Assembly (NCBI GenBank): GCA_000716465.1
Contig: JNWL01000050.1
Span: 1-58,350, forward strand
Length of the DNA stretch: 58,350 bases
Direction: 5' to 3'
From: Streptomyces bikiniensis
Lineage (GTDB): Bacteria; Actinomycetota; Actinomycetes; Streptomycetales; Streptomycetaceae
The notes beneath the pieces were generated by a model, which saw only the letters and a list, made by a program, of their open reading frames with translations, had not been told where the DNA came from and did no database searches. A program made the translations under genes and the position numbers. Shown in pieces: positions 27,101-37,474 of the stretch; position 1 is the stretch's first letter; each line of letters opens with the position of its first letter.

Positions 27101-30100
27101 GCGCGCCCGCGCCGGACGCCGACGCCCTGCGCGACGCGCTCGCCGGCACCCTGCCCGCCCCGCTGGTGCCGAGCGCCGTCGTCGTCCTCGACGCGCTGCC
27201 CCTGACGCCCAGCGGCAAGCTCGACCAGAACGCCCTGCCCTCGCCCTCCGCCGCCCCCCGGGCGGGCGGACGCGCGCCCCGCGACGCCCGCGAACGCGCC
27301 CTGTGCGAGGTCTTCACCGCCGTCCTCGGCATCCCGGACATCGGCGCCGACGACGACTTCTTCGTCCTCGGCGGCGACAGCCTCACCTCGATCGCCGTCG
27401 CGACCGGGGCCCGCGAGAGGGGACTCACGATCAGCCCGCGCGACGTCTTCCGGCACCGCACGCCCGCCGCGCTCGCGGCGGCGGCACCGGCCGCACCCGA
27501 GCCGGTGGAAGGCCCCGAGCCCCCGGCCGTGACCGTCACCGCCACCGACGCCGGACAGGCCGCCGCCGCGCTCCAGGCCGTCCTCGCCCGGCAGAGCCTG
27601 GAGGGCGCGGCCGTCGACCCCGCTCTCCAGGCCCTCCTCGACCGGCTCACCGCCGCCGCGGGCACCCCCCAGGAGCCCCCGGCCCAGGCCGCCCCGCTCG
27701 GCGGCCTGGAGCTGACCGAGGAGGAGACCGCCCGCGTCGCCGAGATCGCGGCGGGACTGCCCGTCACCGACGTCTGGCCGCTCTCCCCGCTCCAGGAGGG
27801 CATGTACTTCCACGCCACCTACGACACCGGGGACGCCCTCGACGTCTACCTGTCGCAGGAGACCCTGGACCTCGACCACCGCCTCGACGCCGACCGGCTG
27901 CGCGCCGCCTGCCGGGCCCTCCTGGACCGCAACGAGGGCCTGCGCGCCGGATTCACCGGCGACGGCCTGCCCCGGCCCGTCCAGTTCGTCGTGGACGGCG
28001 CCGAGATCCCGCTGACCGAGACCGACCTGTCCGCGCTGCCCGCCGACGAGGGCCACGCGCGCGTGGAGGAACTCCTCGCGGCCGACCGGCGCCGGCGCTT
28101 CGACCTGGCGGCCCCGCCGCTCTGCCGCCTCCGCCTGATCCGCCTCCCCGGAGGACGTGACCGGCTCGTCGTCACCCACCACCTCATCCTGTGGGACGGC
28201 TGGTCCGCCTGGCTCTTCCTGGAGGAGCTGTTCACCCTGTACGAGAACGGCGGCGACCCCACCGGGCTGCCCGCCCCCGGCTCGTACCGCGACTACCTCG
28301 CCTGGCTGGACGGCCAGGACACCGCCGAAGCCGTCGACGCCTGGCGCGGCGCCCTCGCCGGCTTCGACGAACCGACCCTGGTCGCCCCGACCGGCCGCGA
28401 CGCCGGCCCGGTCATCCCGGCCGACTTCGACGCCGTCCTCACGGAGGAGGCGACCGACCGGCTGCGCGCCGCCGCCCGCCGTCACGGCCTCACCCCGAAC
28501 ACGGTCCTCAACGCCGCCTGGGGCCTGGTCCTCTCCGCCGTCACCGGCCGCCCCGACGTCGCCTTCGGCACGGCCGTCGCCGGACGCCCCGCCGACCTGC
28601 CGAACGCCGCCGGCATCATCGGCATGTTCCTCAACACCGTCCCGGCCCGCACCGCGTTCGCCCCCGACGAGCCCCTGCTCGACCTGCTGCGCCGCCTCCA
28701 GGGCGAGCGGGCCGCCGTCATGCCGTACGAGTACGTCGGCCTCGGCACCCTCCAGCGGGAGACCGGCCACCGCCGCCTCTTCGACACCCTCTTCGTGCTG
28801 CGTTCCGCCGACGGCGAGGACCGGGCCGCCGAACTCCGGCGCCGCCACGGCATCACCGGCGTCTCCAACGTCGACGGCACCCACTTCCCGCTGACCCTGA
28901 TCGTCACCCCCGGCACCCGGCTCCGGGTCACCCTGGCGGCCCGCCCCGACCTGTTCGACGCCGAGGCCGCCACCACCGTCCTCGACCGGTTCACGACCGT
29001 CCTGGAACGGCTCGCGGACCTCCTCGACGGACCGGACGCCGCCACCGTCCGCACCGCCGCCGTCGACCTGCTGCTCCCGGCCGAGCGCACCGCCCTGACG
29101 GCCGGACTCGCCGCCGGACGCGAGCCCGTGCCGAACGAGACCGTCGCCGACCTGCTCGCGGCCCAGGTCGCCCGCACCCCCGACGACACCGCCCTGGTCT
29201 CCGGCGAGGACTCCCTCACGTACGCCGCACTCGACGCGCGCGTCAACCGGATCGCCCGGCTGCTGCTCGCCCGGGGCGCCGGACCCGAGAAGGTCGTGGC
29301 CCTCGCGCTGCCCCGCTCCCTCGACATGGTCGCCGCCCTCTTCGCCGTCCTGCGCACCGGTGCCGCCTACCTGCCCCTCGACCTCGACCACCCGGCCGAC
29401 CGGCTGCGCCTCATGGTCGAGGACACCGGCCCGCTCTGCCTGGTCTCCACCGCGTCCGTCGCCACCGCCCTCGCCGCGGACGCGCCCGGACTCCTCCTGG
29501 ACGACCCGACCGTGGTGGCCGAGCTGGCCGCCCTGGACGGCGGCCCGCTCGCGGACGCCGAGCGGCCCGCGTTCGCGCACGACGTGCCGGACCGCCTGGA
29601 GCACCCGGCGTACGTCATCTACACCTCCGGTTCCACCGGCCGCCCCAAGGGCGTCGTCACCCCCTACCGGGGTCTGACGAACATGCAGCTCAACCACCAG
29701 GAGGAGGTCTTCGCCCCGGCCGTCGCCGCGGCCGGCGGACGGCGTCTGCGCATCGCGCACACCGTCTCCTTCGCCTTCGACATGTCCTGGGAGGAGCTGC
29801 TCTGGCTCGTGGAGGGCCACGAGGTGCACGTCTGCGACGAGGAGCTGCGCCGCGACGCCGAGGCCCTGGTCGCCTACTGCGACCGGCACCGGATCGACGT
29901 CGTCAACGTCACCCCCACCTACGCCCAGCTGCTCGTCGAGGAGGGCCTCCTCGACCACGACGAGGCCACGGGCCGGCACCGGCCCGCCCTGGTCCTGCTC
30001 GGCGGCGAGGCCGTCTCCGACACGGTGTGGAACCGGCTGCGGGACACCGACGGCTGCTACGGCTACAACCTGTACGGGCCGACCGAGTACACCATCAACA

Positions 30101-33100
30101 CCCTCGGCGGCTCGACGGCCGACAGCGCGACCCCCACGGTCGGCCGGCCCATCCGCAACACCCGCGCCCACGTCCTGGACCCCATGCTGCGCCCGGTCCC
30201 GCCGGGCTGCCCCGGCGAGCTGTACATCGCGGGCACCGGTCTGGCCCGCGGCTACCACGACCGCCCCGGCCTCACCGCCGAACGCTTCGTCGCGGACCCC
30301 TTCGGGGCGCCCGGCGAGCGGATGTACCGCACCGGCGACCTCGTGCGGCAGCGGCCCGACGGCCTCCTCGACTTCCTCGGCCGCACCGACGACCAGGTCA
30401 AGATCCGCGGCTACCGCGTCGAACTCGGCGAGATCGCCACGGCCCTGTCGGCGCACCCCGGCGTCGCCCACGCGGCGGTCGTCGTCAACACCGGCACCGG
30501 CACCAAGCGCCTGGTCGGCTACTACGTACCGGAAGAACGGGACGAGCCCGACCCGCGGGCCCTCCGCGCCCACCTCAAGACCGCCCTGCCCGACTACATG
30601 GTCCCGGCCGCGCTCGTCGCCGTGGCCACCCTTCCGCTGACCGTCAACGGCAAGCTCGACGTCCGCGCCCTGCCCGCCCCCGGCCCCGCCCGTGCCGCGG
30701 GAGCCGGCCGCGCCCCGCGCACCCCGCGCGAGGAGACGCTGTGCGCCCTCTTCGCCGAGGTCCTGGGCCTGCCCGAAGGCACCGTCGGCATCGACGACGA
30801 CTTCTTCGACCTCGGCGGGCACTCGCTCCTCGCCACCCGCCTCGTCAGCCGCGCCCGCACCGCGCTCGCCGCCGAACTCGCCATCCGCGACCTGTTCGAG
30901 GCCCCCACGCCCGCCGAGCTGATCGAGCGCGCCGACCGCGCCTCGGGCCCCGCCCGGCCCGCCCTCACCGCCGGCGAGCGCCCCGACGAGCTGCCGCTCT
31001 CCCACGCCCAGCAGCGCCTGTGGGTCGTCCAGCGGATCGAGGCCGCCTCCGCCGCCTACAACTTCCCCCTCGTCCTGCGGCTGCGCGGCCCCCTCGACGC
31101 CGACGCCTGGGAGGCCGCCCTGGCCGACGTCACGGCCCGGCACGAGGCCCTGCGCACGGTGTTCGCGGAGCGCGACGGCCGGGTGTTCCAGCGGGTGCTG
31201 CCCGCCGGGGAGGCGCGGCCCGCCGTCGAACGGCTCACCGCGACCGAGGACGAGCTGCCCGGCCTGGTCGACACGGCCGTCAACCGGCCCTTCGACCTCG
31301 CCGCCGAACTCCCGCTGCGCGCCGCGCTCGTGGAGCTCGGCCCCGGGGACCACGCCGCGATCCTGCTGCTCCACCACATCACCACCGACGAGTGGTCCGA
31401 CCGCCCCTTCCTCCGCGACCTCGCCACCGCCTACGGGGCCCGGACCGCGGGCACGGCACCGGAGTGGGAGCCGCTGCCCGTCCAGTACGCCGACTACGCC
31501 CTGTGGCAGCAGCGCCTCCTCGGCGACCCCGCCGCACCGGACAGCCCGGCCGCCCGGCAGCTGGAGTACTGGCGCACGGCCCTGGACGGCGCCCCCGAGG
31601 AGCTGGAGCTGCCCGCGGACCGGCCGCGCCCGGCCCGCCCCGCCTTCACCGGCGCCGCACTCGACGTCGTCTTCGACCCCGACGTCCACGAGGGCCTCAA
31701 GCGGCTCGCCCGGGAGACCGGCGCCAGCATGTTCATGGTGGCGCACGCCGCCGTGGCCGCCCTCCTGCACCGCCTGGGCGCCGGCACCGACATCCCCCTC
31801 GGCGCGCCCATCGCGGGCCGGAGCGACGAGGCCCTGGACGACCTCGTCGGCTTCTTCGTCAACACCCTGGTGCTCCGCACCGACCTGAGCGGCGACCCGA
31901 GCTTCACCGCACTCCTCGCCCGGGTCAGGGAGACCGACCTCGCCGCGTTCTCGCACGCGGACGTGCCCTTCGAGGTGGTGGTGGAGAAGCTCAACCCGAC
32001 CCGGTCGCTCTCCCGCAACCCGCTCTTCCAGGTGATGGTCGGATACCACGCCCGCACCGGCGACGCCCTCGAACTGCCCGGCCTGACCGCCGAACACCTC
32101 CCCTTCCGCATCCGCTCGGCCAAGTTCGACCTGGTCTTCTCCTTCACCGAGCACACCCCGGCCGACGGCGGCCCCGGCTCCCTCGGCTGCCGCCTGGAGT
32201 TCGCCACGGAACTCTTCGACCGGGAGACCGCCGAGCGGATCGGGGAACGCCTCCGGACCCTCGTCGCGGCCCTGGTCGCCGCCCCCGACCGGCCCGTCTC
32301 CCGGGCCGAGATCCTGGACGACGCCGAACGGCGGCTGGTCCTGGAGGAGTTCAACGCCACGGCCCGCACGGTCGACGAGGAGACCTTCCCGGCCCTCTTC
32401 GCCCGGCGGCGCGCCGAGCGCCCCGACGCGATCGCCGTCGTGGAACGCTCCCGCCCCGTGACGTACGCCGAACTCGACGCCCGCGCCGACCGCGTTGCCG
32501 CCCTCCTGGCCGCCCGGGGCGTCGGGCCCGAGAGCGTGGTCGGCGTGGCCGTGCCCCGCTCGGCCGACACGGTCGCCGCGGTCCTCGCCGCCATGAAGCT
32601 GGGCGCCGCGTTCCTCCCGCTCGACCTCGCCCACCCGGCCGACCGGCTCGCGTACATGATCGAGGACGCGCGCGCGGCCCTGGTCGTCGGCACCGAACCG
32701 GTCGCGGGCAAGATCCCCGCCGTGCCGGGCGTCCCGGTGCTGCTGCTCGACGCGCCGGAGACCGCCACCGCACTCCGCGACCTGCCGGACACCCCGTACG
32801 GCGGCGGACCCGCCGTCCTGGACTCGGCCGCGTACGTCATCTACACCTCCGGCTCCACCGGCCGCCCCAAGGGCGTCGTCGTCCCCCACGAGGGGATCGC
32901 CGGCCTGGTCGCCACCGCCGTCGACCGGATGGGCCTGGAACGCGACAGCCGGGTCCTGCAGTTCGCCTCCGTCGGCTTCGACGTCTTCGTCTTCGAACTG
33001 GCCATGGCCCTCTGCCACGGCGGCCGGCTCGTCCTCGTCACCGACGAGGCCCGGGTCGCGGGCCCCGCCCTCACCGACTTCCTCGCCGACCAGCGGATCA

Positions 33101-35466
33101 CCCACATGATCCTGCCGCCGTCCCTCGTCTCCGCCCTGCCGCCCGGCTGCGCCCTGCCCGAGGGGTCGACGGTCCTCGTCGGCACCGAGACCGTGCCGCC
33201 GGACCTCTTCGAGCGCTTCGGCACCACCGCCCACCTGATCTGCGCGTACGGGCTGACCGAGGCGACCGTCAACTCCACCCTGTGGTCCGCCCGCGAGCAC
33301 CCGGGCCGCCCGTCCGGCCGGGTCCCCATCGGCCGGCCCGACCCCAACACCCGCTGCTACGTCCTGGACGAGCGCCTCAGGCCGGTCCCGCCCGGCGTCG
33401 CGGGCGAGCTGTACGTCTCCGGGCGCGGCCTCGCGCGCGGCTACCTCGGCAAGCCGGGCCTGACCTCGGAGCGGTTCGTGGCCGACCCGTACGGCCCGCC
33501 CGGCAGCCGCATGTACCGCACCGGCGACCGCGCCCGCTGGCGCGCCGACGGCAACGTGGACTTCCTCGGCCGCGTCGACACCCAGGTGAAGGTACGGGGG
33601 TTCCGCATCGAACTCGGCGAGATCGAGGCGGCGCTCGCCTCCCACCCGTCGGTGGCCCAGGCCGCCGTGGTGGCCGACCGCGACGGCGACATCGTGCGCC
33701 TGGTCGGCTACGCGGTCCCGGAGGCGGGGGAGGGGGAGCCCGACCCGCAGGAGCTGCGCGCCCACGTGGCCGGCGTCCTGCCGGAGTACATGGTCCCGGC
33801 GCTCGTCGTCCCGCTCGGAGGACCGCTGCCCCTCACGCCCAACGGCAAGCTCGACCGGAAGGCGCTGCCTGCGCCGGACTGGGCCGCCATGACCGGCGAC
33901 ACCCGCCCGGCGAACGCGACGCAGGAGAAGCTCGCGGAGCTGTTCCGCGAGATCCTGCGGCTCGACCGGGTCGGGGTCCACGACAACTTCTTCGCGCTCG
34001 GCGGCCACTCCATGGCCTCGATGCGGCTCCTGGGCCGCATCCGCGCCGCGTTCGGGGTCGAGCTGAGCATCCGCGACGTCTTCGACGCCCTCACGGTCGC
34101 CGGCCTGGAGGCCAAGCTGAAGGGCGCCGCCGCGGCCCGCCCCGCGCTGCTGCCCGCCGGGGCCCCCGAGGGCCCCCGGCCCGCCGCGCCCGTCCAGCGC
34201 CTCCAGTGGGACGCGTACCGCCGCGCCCCCGCCTTCGACCACGCCCTGGTGCTCCGCTCGCCCGGGGGTCTGGACGCGGACGCCCTGGCGGCCGCGCTCG
34301 CCGACGTGGCGGCCCGCCACGAGCCGCTGCGCACCGCCTTCGCCGAACGCGACGGCGTCCTGCACCTCACCGACGCCGCGCCGCCGGTCCTCGTACGGGA
34401 GGAGAGCGCGGACCCGGAGGCCCGGCTGCGCGCACTGGCGGCGGGGGCCCCCGAGGCGGACCGCGAGGCCCCGCTGCGGGCCCACCTCCTGACCGGCCCC
34501 GACGGACGGCAGGCGCTGCTCCTGGCCCTGCACTACCTGGCCGTCGACGAATGGTCGGTCGTCCCCCTCTTCCGCGACCTGACCTCCGCGTACACGGCCC
34601 GTACGGAGGGCCGGGCGCCCGACTGGGAGCCGCTGCCCGTCGCGTACGCCGACTACGCCCGCTGGGCCCGCGAGGTCCTCGGCGACCCGGCCGACCCGGC
34701 CAGCAGGGCGGCCCGCCAGCTCGCGTACTGGCGGCGGACGCTCAAGGACGCGCCGGCCGGACCGGCGCTCCCGACCGACGCCCCGCACACGTCCGCGTCC
34801 GGCGCGGGCCGCGTCGGCTTCGTCCTGGACGAGGAGCTGCACGCGGCCGTGGACGAGCTGGCCCGGACGACCGGCACCAGCATGTTCATGGTCCTGCACT
34901 CCGCCCTGGCGGCCCTGCTCACCGCCCACGGCGCGGGCACGGACCTGCCGCTCGGCACGATGGTCGCGGGCCGTACGGACGACCGGCTCGCGGACCTGGT
35001 GGGCTGCTTCTTCAACACGCTCGTCCTGCGCACCGACACGGCCGGGGACCCCACCTTCGCCGAACTCCTCGCCCGGGTGCGGGAGACCACCCTGAGCGCC
35101 CTCGACCACCAGGAGGTCCCCTTCGAGGAGGTGGCCCGGGCGGCCGGACTGCCCCCGGAGGGCCCGCAGGTCATGGTGATCCACCACGAACAGGCGGACC
35201 TGGACCGCCTGGAGGGCGGCGTCGGCTCCCTGGACGCCGTGCCGACCGGCGCCGCCCGGGCCCGGTTGACGCTCGGCTTCTACGAGCCGCTGGGGGAGGG
35301 CCCGGTCCACTGCGTCCTCGTCCACGCGACCGACCTGCTCGGCGCCGCCGGGGCGCGCCGGTTCGCCGACGAGCTCCGGGCGCTGCTGCGCGCCGTGGTC
35401 GCCGACCCGGAGGAGCCGGTCTCGGAGCTGTTCACCGCCATGGGGACGAGGGGCGGCGACGCATGA
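21106..35466 (+). CDS. Four-module NRPS of a mixed catecholate-hydroxamate siderophore
   Basis: 4786 residues, C1-A1-T1-C2-A2-T2-C3-A3-T3-C4-A4-T4-C5. C1 (HHLLIDG at 179) resembles EntF/DhbF starter domains that take an aryl group from an ArCP. Phosphopantetheine serines are 1039, 2092 (both GGDS), 3240 and 4302 (both GGHS); A10 lysines are 985, 2038, 3183 and 4248. Selectivity residues: A1 DVWIVGAVNK, A2 DVWHFSLVDK (Ser), A3 DMENLGLINK (N5-hydroxyornithine), A4 DVFILGAVNK (like A1). C motifs deviate: C2 HHIVADA, C3 HHLILWDG (one extra residue), C4 HHITTDE, C5 HYLAVDE (catalytic His lost). No E, TE or reductase domain is present. GGDS carriers followed by PLQEG-type C domains hint at D-residues in positions 1 and 2. 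Likely product: aryl-X-Ser-hOrn-X, possibly released as a diketopiperazine. Confidence 0.93.
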   Translation: MFDAESDRTTAAGLPLAGGQSGIWLAQQIEPDGSAYHIAFVLRLRGDIDPDRLATAVRRAVEEAESLHVRIIDADGTPRQIPTRFPVEVAHVDLRGETDPEAAAHRWMEADRDRPAGLAPLAGPGRPTDRDRPADRDRSTGRDPLAGPDRPADPVGGPLFAQALLRLADDRIWWYQRYHHLLIDGAGVALISRRAGDLHTLGDAAPAPDWSLTRLVAADTAYTSSEQHAADRAYWRERMAGRPEPVRLVPRTTAPMRRRVRDTAVLGPETVARLCARADEAGVPPSRLLLTAAAVHLHRATGERDLVLGLPVTARRDPATRDVPGMVSNILPLRLAVRPDTTAARLLDTVATAVSELLAHSRYRAEDLARDLGLTDGVRELVGPTVNVLPQPDGVRFDGAEAEFVPHWLGPVGDLTLTFGDPGGPEGLRVHFDADADACDGAALAGHRRHFLAVLDALTEDPDRPVGHIELTSPEERARLLGEFGASPRPAPETTWPAAFAERVRLAPDAVALVCEDQELTYAELDAAANRLARLLAARGAGPEDVVAVALPRSPDLVVALLAVMKAGAAYLPLDADHPRDRIAYMLEDAGARTVVTTRALSGALPDAPGTARVLLDDPATAAELAALDPADPAVPVTLDHAAYVIYTSGSTGRPKGVVVSHDGVGSLIATATDRIGVTADSRIVQFASAGFDVTVWDLVMSLCVGGRAILVPTERRVAGPALTDYIARHRATHMILPPSLVSALPPECDLPDGSVLVVGTEAVPGELVARWAGRVRVVVAYGLTEATVNSTLWPADADRPGPAPIGRPDPNTRAYVLDTALRPVPAGAEGELYVGGRGLARGYLGRPGLTAERFVADPYADEPGARMYRTGDRVRWSHDGNLEFLGRADGQIKIRGHRVEPGEVESAFMACPGIAQAAVLARDDHRGVKRLVGYLVAAAGTDAEAADAAVAGARARIAATLPAPMVPSALVRLDGPLPLTPNGKLDRRALPEPRWTALAGDDAPTTPAETALAALFAEVLGLPSVGVHDSFFELGGDSIVAIQLVNRARATGLALTPRDVFRLRTVAALAAHAAPATGGPAPLPATALDEDALPVAPLQEGFFFHAVYDEDADDLYVVQELLDLAGPVDPDRLRDALRLLLDRHPLLRASFRQLPGGEVVQRLADRAVLPWYEADTARTGLDEILRQDRDRGFDLAEPPLLRATLVRDGHRHRLLLTLHHIVADAWSVTVLLRELTAAYAGETLPAPADPRPYLAWLAARDRDAARAAWREALTGLEEPTRLPLLAGPPAGGGADTPRTRTERVDVRLPEALTAELTARARREGLTLSTVLNGAWALLLGGLTGSRDVVFGTTVSGRTTEVEGLDAAVGLFVNTVPVRVRTRPDEPLAELLRRVQDDHAALLDHHHLGLADIQRLAGGGELFDTLVVLENHPAGAPAREPLVTGTEVLDAVHYPLALVAEPRDGHLSLRFTHDPARLDRLTVAVLARRFEALLRAFAADPARPIARIGLLSDREAERLAALNATDRPLPAPDATLASLFAAQVARTPDAPAVVYEGTTLTYAELDRRAEALARRLRARGAGPEEFVAVAVPRSAELVVALLGVHKAGAAYLPVDLDHPADRIAFVLADSGARTVVTTAGAADRLPDAPGPAPVLVDREEEAPDLPRTDAPRTDLPHTDAPRTDAGPDHPAYLIHTSGSTGRPKGVAVTHRAIVNRLAWMQGEYGLTADDRVLQKTPASFDVSVWEFFWALTEGAAVVLARPDGHRDPGYLADLVRAERITTLHFVPSMLAAFVQALEAAPGGPDWAATLRRAFCSGEALTGPDARRWAELTSRPGRGPVPLHNLYGPTEAAVDVTHFPYEGADEPAVPIGRPVWNTRLYVLDPFLRPVPDGVPGELYLAGVQLARGYHGRHALTAERFVADPFGAPGSRMYRTGDLVRRRADGAVEYLGRTDRQVKIRGNRVEPGEIETALAGLPGVARAAVIVRDGALLGYAVPAPGAPAPDADALRDALAGTLPAPLVPSAVVVLDALPLTPSGKLDQNALPSPSAAPRAGGRAPRDARERALCEVFTAVLGIPDIGADDDFFVLGGDSLTSIAVATGARERGLTISPRDVFRHRTPAALAAAAPAAPEPVEGPEPPAVTVTATDAGQAAAALQAVLARQSLEGAAVDPALQALLDRLTAAAGTPQEPPAQAAPLGGLELTEEETARVAEIAAGLPVTDVWPLSPLQEGMYFHATYDTGDALDVYLSQETLDLDHRLDADRLRAACRALLDRNEGLRAGFTGDGLPRPVQFVVDGAEIPLTETDLSALPADEGHARVEELLAADRRRRFDLAAPPLCRLRLIRLPGGRDRLVVTHHLILWDGWSAWLFLEELFTLYENGGDPTGLPAPGSYRDYLAWLDGQDTAEAVDAWRGALAGFDEPTLVAPTGRDAGPVIPADFDAVLTEEATDRLRAAARRHGLTPNTVLNAAWGLVLSAVTGRPDVAFGTAVAGRPADLPNAAGIIGMFLNTVPARTAFAPDEPLLDLLRRLQGERAAVMPYEYVGLGTLQRETGHRRLFDTLFVLRSADGEDRAAELRRRHGITGVSNVDGTHFPLTLIVTPGTRLRVTLAARPDLFDAEAATTVLDRFTTVLERLADLLDGPDAATVRTAAVDLLLPAERTALTAGLAAGREPVPNETVADLLAAQVARTPDDTALVSGEDSLTYAALDARVNRIARLLLARGAGPEKVVALALPRSLDMVAALFAVLRTGAAYLPLDLDHPADRLRLMVEDTGPLCLVSTASVATALAADAPGLLLDDPTVVAELAALDGGPLADAERPAFAHDVPDRLEHPAYVIYTSGSTGRPKGVVTPYRGLTNMQLNHQEEVFAPAVAAAGGRRLRIAHTVSFAFDMSWEELLWLVEGHEVHVCDEELRRDAEALVAYCDRHRIDVVNVTPTYAQLLVEEGLLDHDEATGRHRPALVLLGGEAVSDTVWNRLRDTDGCYGYNLYGPTEYTINTLGGSTADSATPTVGRPIRNTRAHVLDPMLRPVPPGCPGELYIAGTGLARGYHDRPGLTAERFVADPFGAPGERMYRTGDLVRQRPDGLLDFLGRTDDQVKIRGYRVELGEIATALSAHPGVAHAAVVVNTGTGTKRLVGYYVPEERDEPDPRALRAHLKTALPDYMVPAALVAVATLPLTVNGKLDVRALPAPGPARAAGAGRAPRTPREETLCALFAEVLGLPEGTVGIDDDFFDLGGHSLLATRLVSRARTALAAELAIRDLFEAPTPAELIERADRASGPARPALTAGERPDELPLSHAQQRLWVVQRIEAASAAYNFPLVLRLRGPLDADAWEAALADVTARHEALRTVFAERDGRVFQRVLPAGEARPAVERLTATEDELPGLVDTAVNRPFDLAAELPLRAALVELGPGDHAAILLLHHITTDEWSDRPFLRDLATAYGARTAGTAPEWEPLPVQYADYALWQQRLLGDPAAPDSPAARQLEYWRTALDGAPEELELPADRPRPARPAFTGAALDVVFDPDVHEGLKRLARETGASMFMVAHAAVAALLHRLGAGTDIPLGAPIAGRSDEALDDLVGFFVNTLVLRTDLSGDPSFTALLARVRETDLAAFSHADVPFEVVVEKLNPTRSLSRNPLFQVMVGYHARTGDALELPGLTAEHLPFRIRSAKFDLVFSFTEHTPADGGPGSLGCRLEFATELFDRETAERIGERLRTLVAALVAAPDRPVSRAEILDDAERRLVLEEFNATARTVDEETFPALFARRRAERPDAIAVVERSRPVTYAELDARADRVAALLAARGVGPESVVGVAVPRSADTVAAVLAAMKLGAAFLPLDLAHPADRLAYMIEDARAALVVGTEPVAGKIPAVPGVPVLLLDAPETATALRDLPDTPYGGGPAVLDSAAYVIYTSGSTGRPKGVVVPHEGIAGLVATAVDRMGLERDSRVLQFASVGFDVFVFELAMALCHGGRLVLVTDEARVAGPALTDFLADQRITHMILPPSLVSALPPGCALPEGSTVLVGTETVPPDLFERFGTTAHLICAYGLTEATVNSTLWSAREHPGRPSGRVPIGRPDPNTRCYVLDERLRPVPPGVAGELYVSGRGLARGYLGKPGLTSERFVADPYGPPGSRMYRTGDRARWRADGNVDFLGRVDTQVKVRGFRIELGEIEAALASHPSVAQAAVVADRDGDIVRLVGYAVPEAGEGEPDPQELRAHVAGVLPEYMVPALVVPLGGPLPLTPNGKLDRKALPAPDWAAMTGDTRPANATQEKLAELFREILRLDRVGVHDNFFALGGHSMASMRLLGRIRAAFGVELSIRDVFDALTVAGLEAKLKGAAAARPALLPAGAPEGPRPAAPVQRLQWDAYRRAPAFDHALVLRSPGGLDADALAAALADVAARHEPLRTAFAERDGVLHLTDAAPPVLVREESADPEARLRALAAGAPEADREAPLRAHLLTGPDGRQALLLALHYLAVDEWSVVPLFRDLTSAYTARTEGRAPDWEPLPVAYADYARWAREVLGDPADPASRAARQLAYWRRTLKDAPAGPALPTDAPHTSASGAGRVGFVLDEELHAAVDELARTTGTSMFMVLHSALAALLTAHGAGTDLPLGTMVAGRTDDRLADLVGCFFNTLVLRTDTAGDPTFAELLARVRETTLSALDHQEVPFEEVARAAGLPPEGPQVMVIHHEQADLDRLEGGVGSLDAVPTGAARARLTLGFYEPLGEGPVHCVLVHATDLLGAAGARRFADELRALLRAVVADPEEPVSELFTAMGTRGGDA
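21438..21570 (+). repeat. In-frame repeat insert in NRPS domain C1
   Basis: Two interleaved short repeats (around ACCGCGACCGCCCC and CCCCTCGCCGGCCCC) encode a run rich in Asp, Arg, Pro and Gly near residues 111-155. EntF-type domains have only a short loop here, just before the region leading to HHLLIDG. Confidence 0.65.
26101..26160 (+). repeat. 4 x 15-base in-frame repeat in NRPS domain A2
   Basis: Four 15-base units starting CCCCGCACGGACGCG encode [20 protein letters not shown] at residues 1666-1685. They sit in the loop just before the A3 core motif [11 protein letters not shown] of the Ser-activating domain. Confidence 0.8.
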
Positions 35467-35518
35467 CCGCCGACCCGCGCCCGACGGTCCCGGCGGGCGG
35501 GCGGGGCTGAGCTCCGGA

Positions 35519-35563
35519 AACGGGTGTGGTCCCCCTCCTGGTGGGAGGGGGACCACACCCGTT
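35519..35563. terminator. Strong bidirectional terminator after the NRPS
   Basis: A perfect 20-base stem (35519-35538 with 35544-35563, centred on GTGTGGTCCCCCTCC) and a 5-base TGGTG loop, between the NRPS stop and the convergent exporter stop. Confidence 0.9.
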
Positions 35564-35566
35564 CCG

Positions 35567-37474
35567 TCAGTCCCGTACGGCGGCCGGCTCGCGGCGGCTG
35601 TCGGACCAGGCCGACCACAGTCCGGCGTAGTGTCCGCCCGCCGCGACCAGTTCGTCGTGGGTGCCGGTCTCGACGACCCGGCCCCCGTCGAGGACGACGA
35701 TCCGGTCCGCCGCGGCGGCCTGCGGGAGCCGGTGGGCCACCATCAGGCCCGTGCGGCCCTCCAGGGCGCGCAGCGCGGCGGCCTCCAGGACCCGGGCGCC
35801 CGCGCTGCCCGCGTCGGCGGTGGCCTCGTCGAGGAGGGCGACCGGCGCGTCCGTGAGGACGAGCCGGGCCAGGGCCAGGTGCTGGGCCTGCGTCACCGTG
35901 AGCCGGTGGCCGCCCTCGCCCACGACCGTCGCGAGTCCCTCGGGGAGCGCGTCGGCCCACTCCAGTGCGCCGACGTGGTCCAGGGCCGCGCGCAGCTCCT
36001 CGTCCGTGGCCTCCGGACGGGCCAGGCGCAGGTCTTCGGCGAGGGTGCCGGAGAAGACGTGCACCTCCTGGCTGATCAGGGTGACGGCCCGCCGCACTCC
36101 GGCGGGGCCCAGTTCGCGGCTGTCCACGCCGCCCAGGGCGATCGTGCCGGACGCCGGCTCGTGGACGCCCGCGATCAGCTTGGCGAGCGTGGTCTTGCCC
36201 GCGCCGCTGGCGCCGACCAGGGCGACGCGCTCGCCGCACCGCACGTCGAGGTCCACCCCGTGGAGCACCGGGTGGCCGTCCACGTAGGCGTGGCCGAGGC
36301 CCGTCACCTTGACCGAGCCGTCCACCGGCGCGGCGGGCCGCGCCTCGGGCTCCCGCTCGGCCGGCAGGCTCGACACGCCGACCAGGCGGGCCAGGCTCGC
36401 CCCGGCGGACTGGGCGTCGTCGATGAGGAAGAGCGCGGCGTTGATCGGGTTGAACAGGCCGTGGAAGTAGAGCGCCGCCGCCGTGGCCGTGCCGATGCTC
36501 ACCGAACCGGCGTCGACGAGGAGGAAGCCGGTGACGAGGATCGAGGCCATGCCCAGGAACTCGGCGGCGTTCAGACGGGAGAAGAAGCCGGAGACCAGGC
36601 GCATGCCGCTCGCCGCCAGGTCGACGGCCGCCCCCGACCGCTTCTCCAGCAGGTCCGCGTGGCGGTCGGCCAGCCGGAACGCCCGTACGGTGCGGACGCC
36701 GCCGACGCTGTCGAGCAGCTGGTGCTGGAGGGCGCCGGTCGCCACCCGGTGCTCGGCGTAGATCCTCGCCGCGCGCGGGATGTACCAGCGGACGGTCAGG
36801 ACGTGCACCGGGACGGCGACGAGGACGGCGAGCAGGAACCGCCAGTCCAGGACGGTCAGGCCCACCAGGGTGAGGACGATGGTGAGGAAGGCGTTCGCGA
36901 ACTCGGGCAGCGCCTGCCGGACCGCCCGCGCGATCAGCGTCACGTCGCCCGTCACCCGGGCCGTCAGGTCGCCCGAGCCGGCCTTCTCGACCCGTTCGAG
37001 CGGCAGCCGCAGCGCCCGCGCGATGAACCGCTCCCGCAGGTCCGCGAGGACCGTCTCGCCGAGCCGGGCCACCAGCGACTTGCCGACGGCGGTCGCCACG
37101 CCCCGGGCCACGGCCACCGCGAGGAGCAGCGCCATCGGCACGGTCAGCGCGGCCGTGCCGACGCGGTCCACGACCAGGTCCACGATCCGGCCCAGCAGCG
37201 GGGCGGTCAGCAGCCCGATGCCGGTGCCGGCGACCAGGACGGTCAGCGAGGCCACGGCGAGCAGCCGGTGGCGGCGCAGCAGCCCGCGCACGACGGCGAG
37301 GGTCTGCGCGCCGGTCGCGGTGGGCAGGAGGGCCCGCTCGGGCGCGCTGCCGGTCGTGCCGGTCGCGGTGGGCAGGGGCGCCCGCTCGGGCGTGCCGGAT
37401 CCGCTCATCGTCCGTCCTTCGTCCTCGTCCTTCGCGCCGGCGCCCGGGGCGGTCGCGTCGCGGCCGGCCGTCAT
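35567..37474 (-). CDS. ABC exporter half-transporter (membrane + ATPase), subunit B
   Basis: A 635-residue type-IV ABC exporter: an N-terminal six-span membrane domain, then an ATPase domain. Walker A is intact (VGASGAGKTT) and Walker B is VALLDEATAD, but the signature is LTVTQAQHLAL instead of LSGGQ. It forms an asymmetric heterodimer with the upstream gene, whose faults are complementary. The first 40 residues contain two near-repeats of PERAPLPTATG. The start ATG overlaps the partner's stop (ATGA). Location beside the NRPS suggests siderophore export or intracellular handling, as for the IrtAB/YbtPQ importers of the same fold. Direction of transport cannot be read from sequence. Confidence 0.88.
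   Translation of the reverse strand: MTAGRDATAPGAGAKDEDEGRTMSGSGTPERAPLPTATGTTGSAPERALLPTATGAQTLAVVRGLLRRHRLLAVASLTVLVAGTGIGLLTAPLLGRIVDLVVDRVGTAALTVPMALLLAVAVARGVATAVGKSLVARLGETVLADLRERFIARALRLPLERVEKAGSGDLTARVTGDVTLIARAVRQALPEFANAFLTIVLTLVGLTVLDWRFLLAVLVAVPVHVLTVRWYIPRAARIYAEHRVATGALQHQLLDSVGGVRTVRAFRLADRHADLLEKRSGAAVDLAASGMRLVSGFFSRLNAAEFLGMASILVTGFLLVDAGSVSIGTATAAALYFHGLFNPINAALFLIDDAQSAGASLARLVGVSSLPAEREPEARPAAPVDGSVKVTGLGHAYVDGHPVLHGVDLDVRCGERVALVGASGAGKTTLAKLIAGVHEPASGTIALGGVDSRELGPAGVRRAVTLISQEVHVFSGTLAEDLRLARPEATDEELRAALDHVGALEWADALPEGLATVVGEGGHRLTVTQAQHLALARLVLTDAPVALLDEATADAGSAGARVLEAAALRALEGRTGLMVAHRLPQAAAADRIVVLDGGRVVETGTHDELVAAGGHYAGLWSAWSDSRREPAAVRD

Noticed and set aside
25141..35556. 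A 3471-codon open frame antisense to the NRPS, and similar long antisense frames across the locus
   Set aside because: In DNA this GC-rich, stop codons are rare on the antisense strand. The translations are Gly/Arg/Val/Glu-rich with no domain, and the sense strand encodes a clear NRPS.
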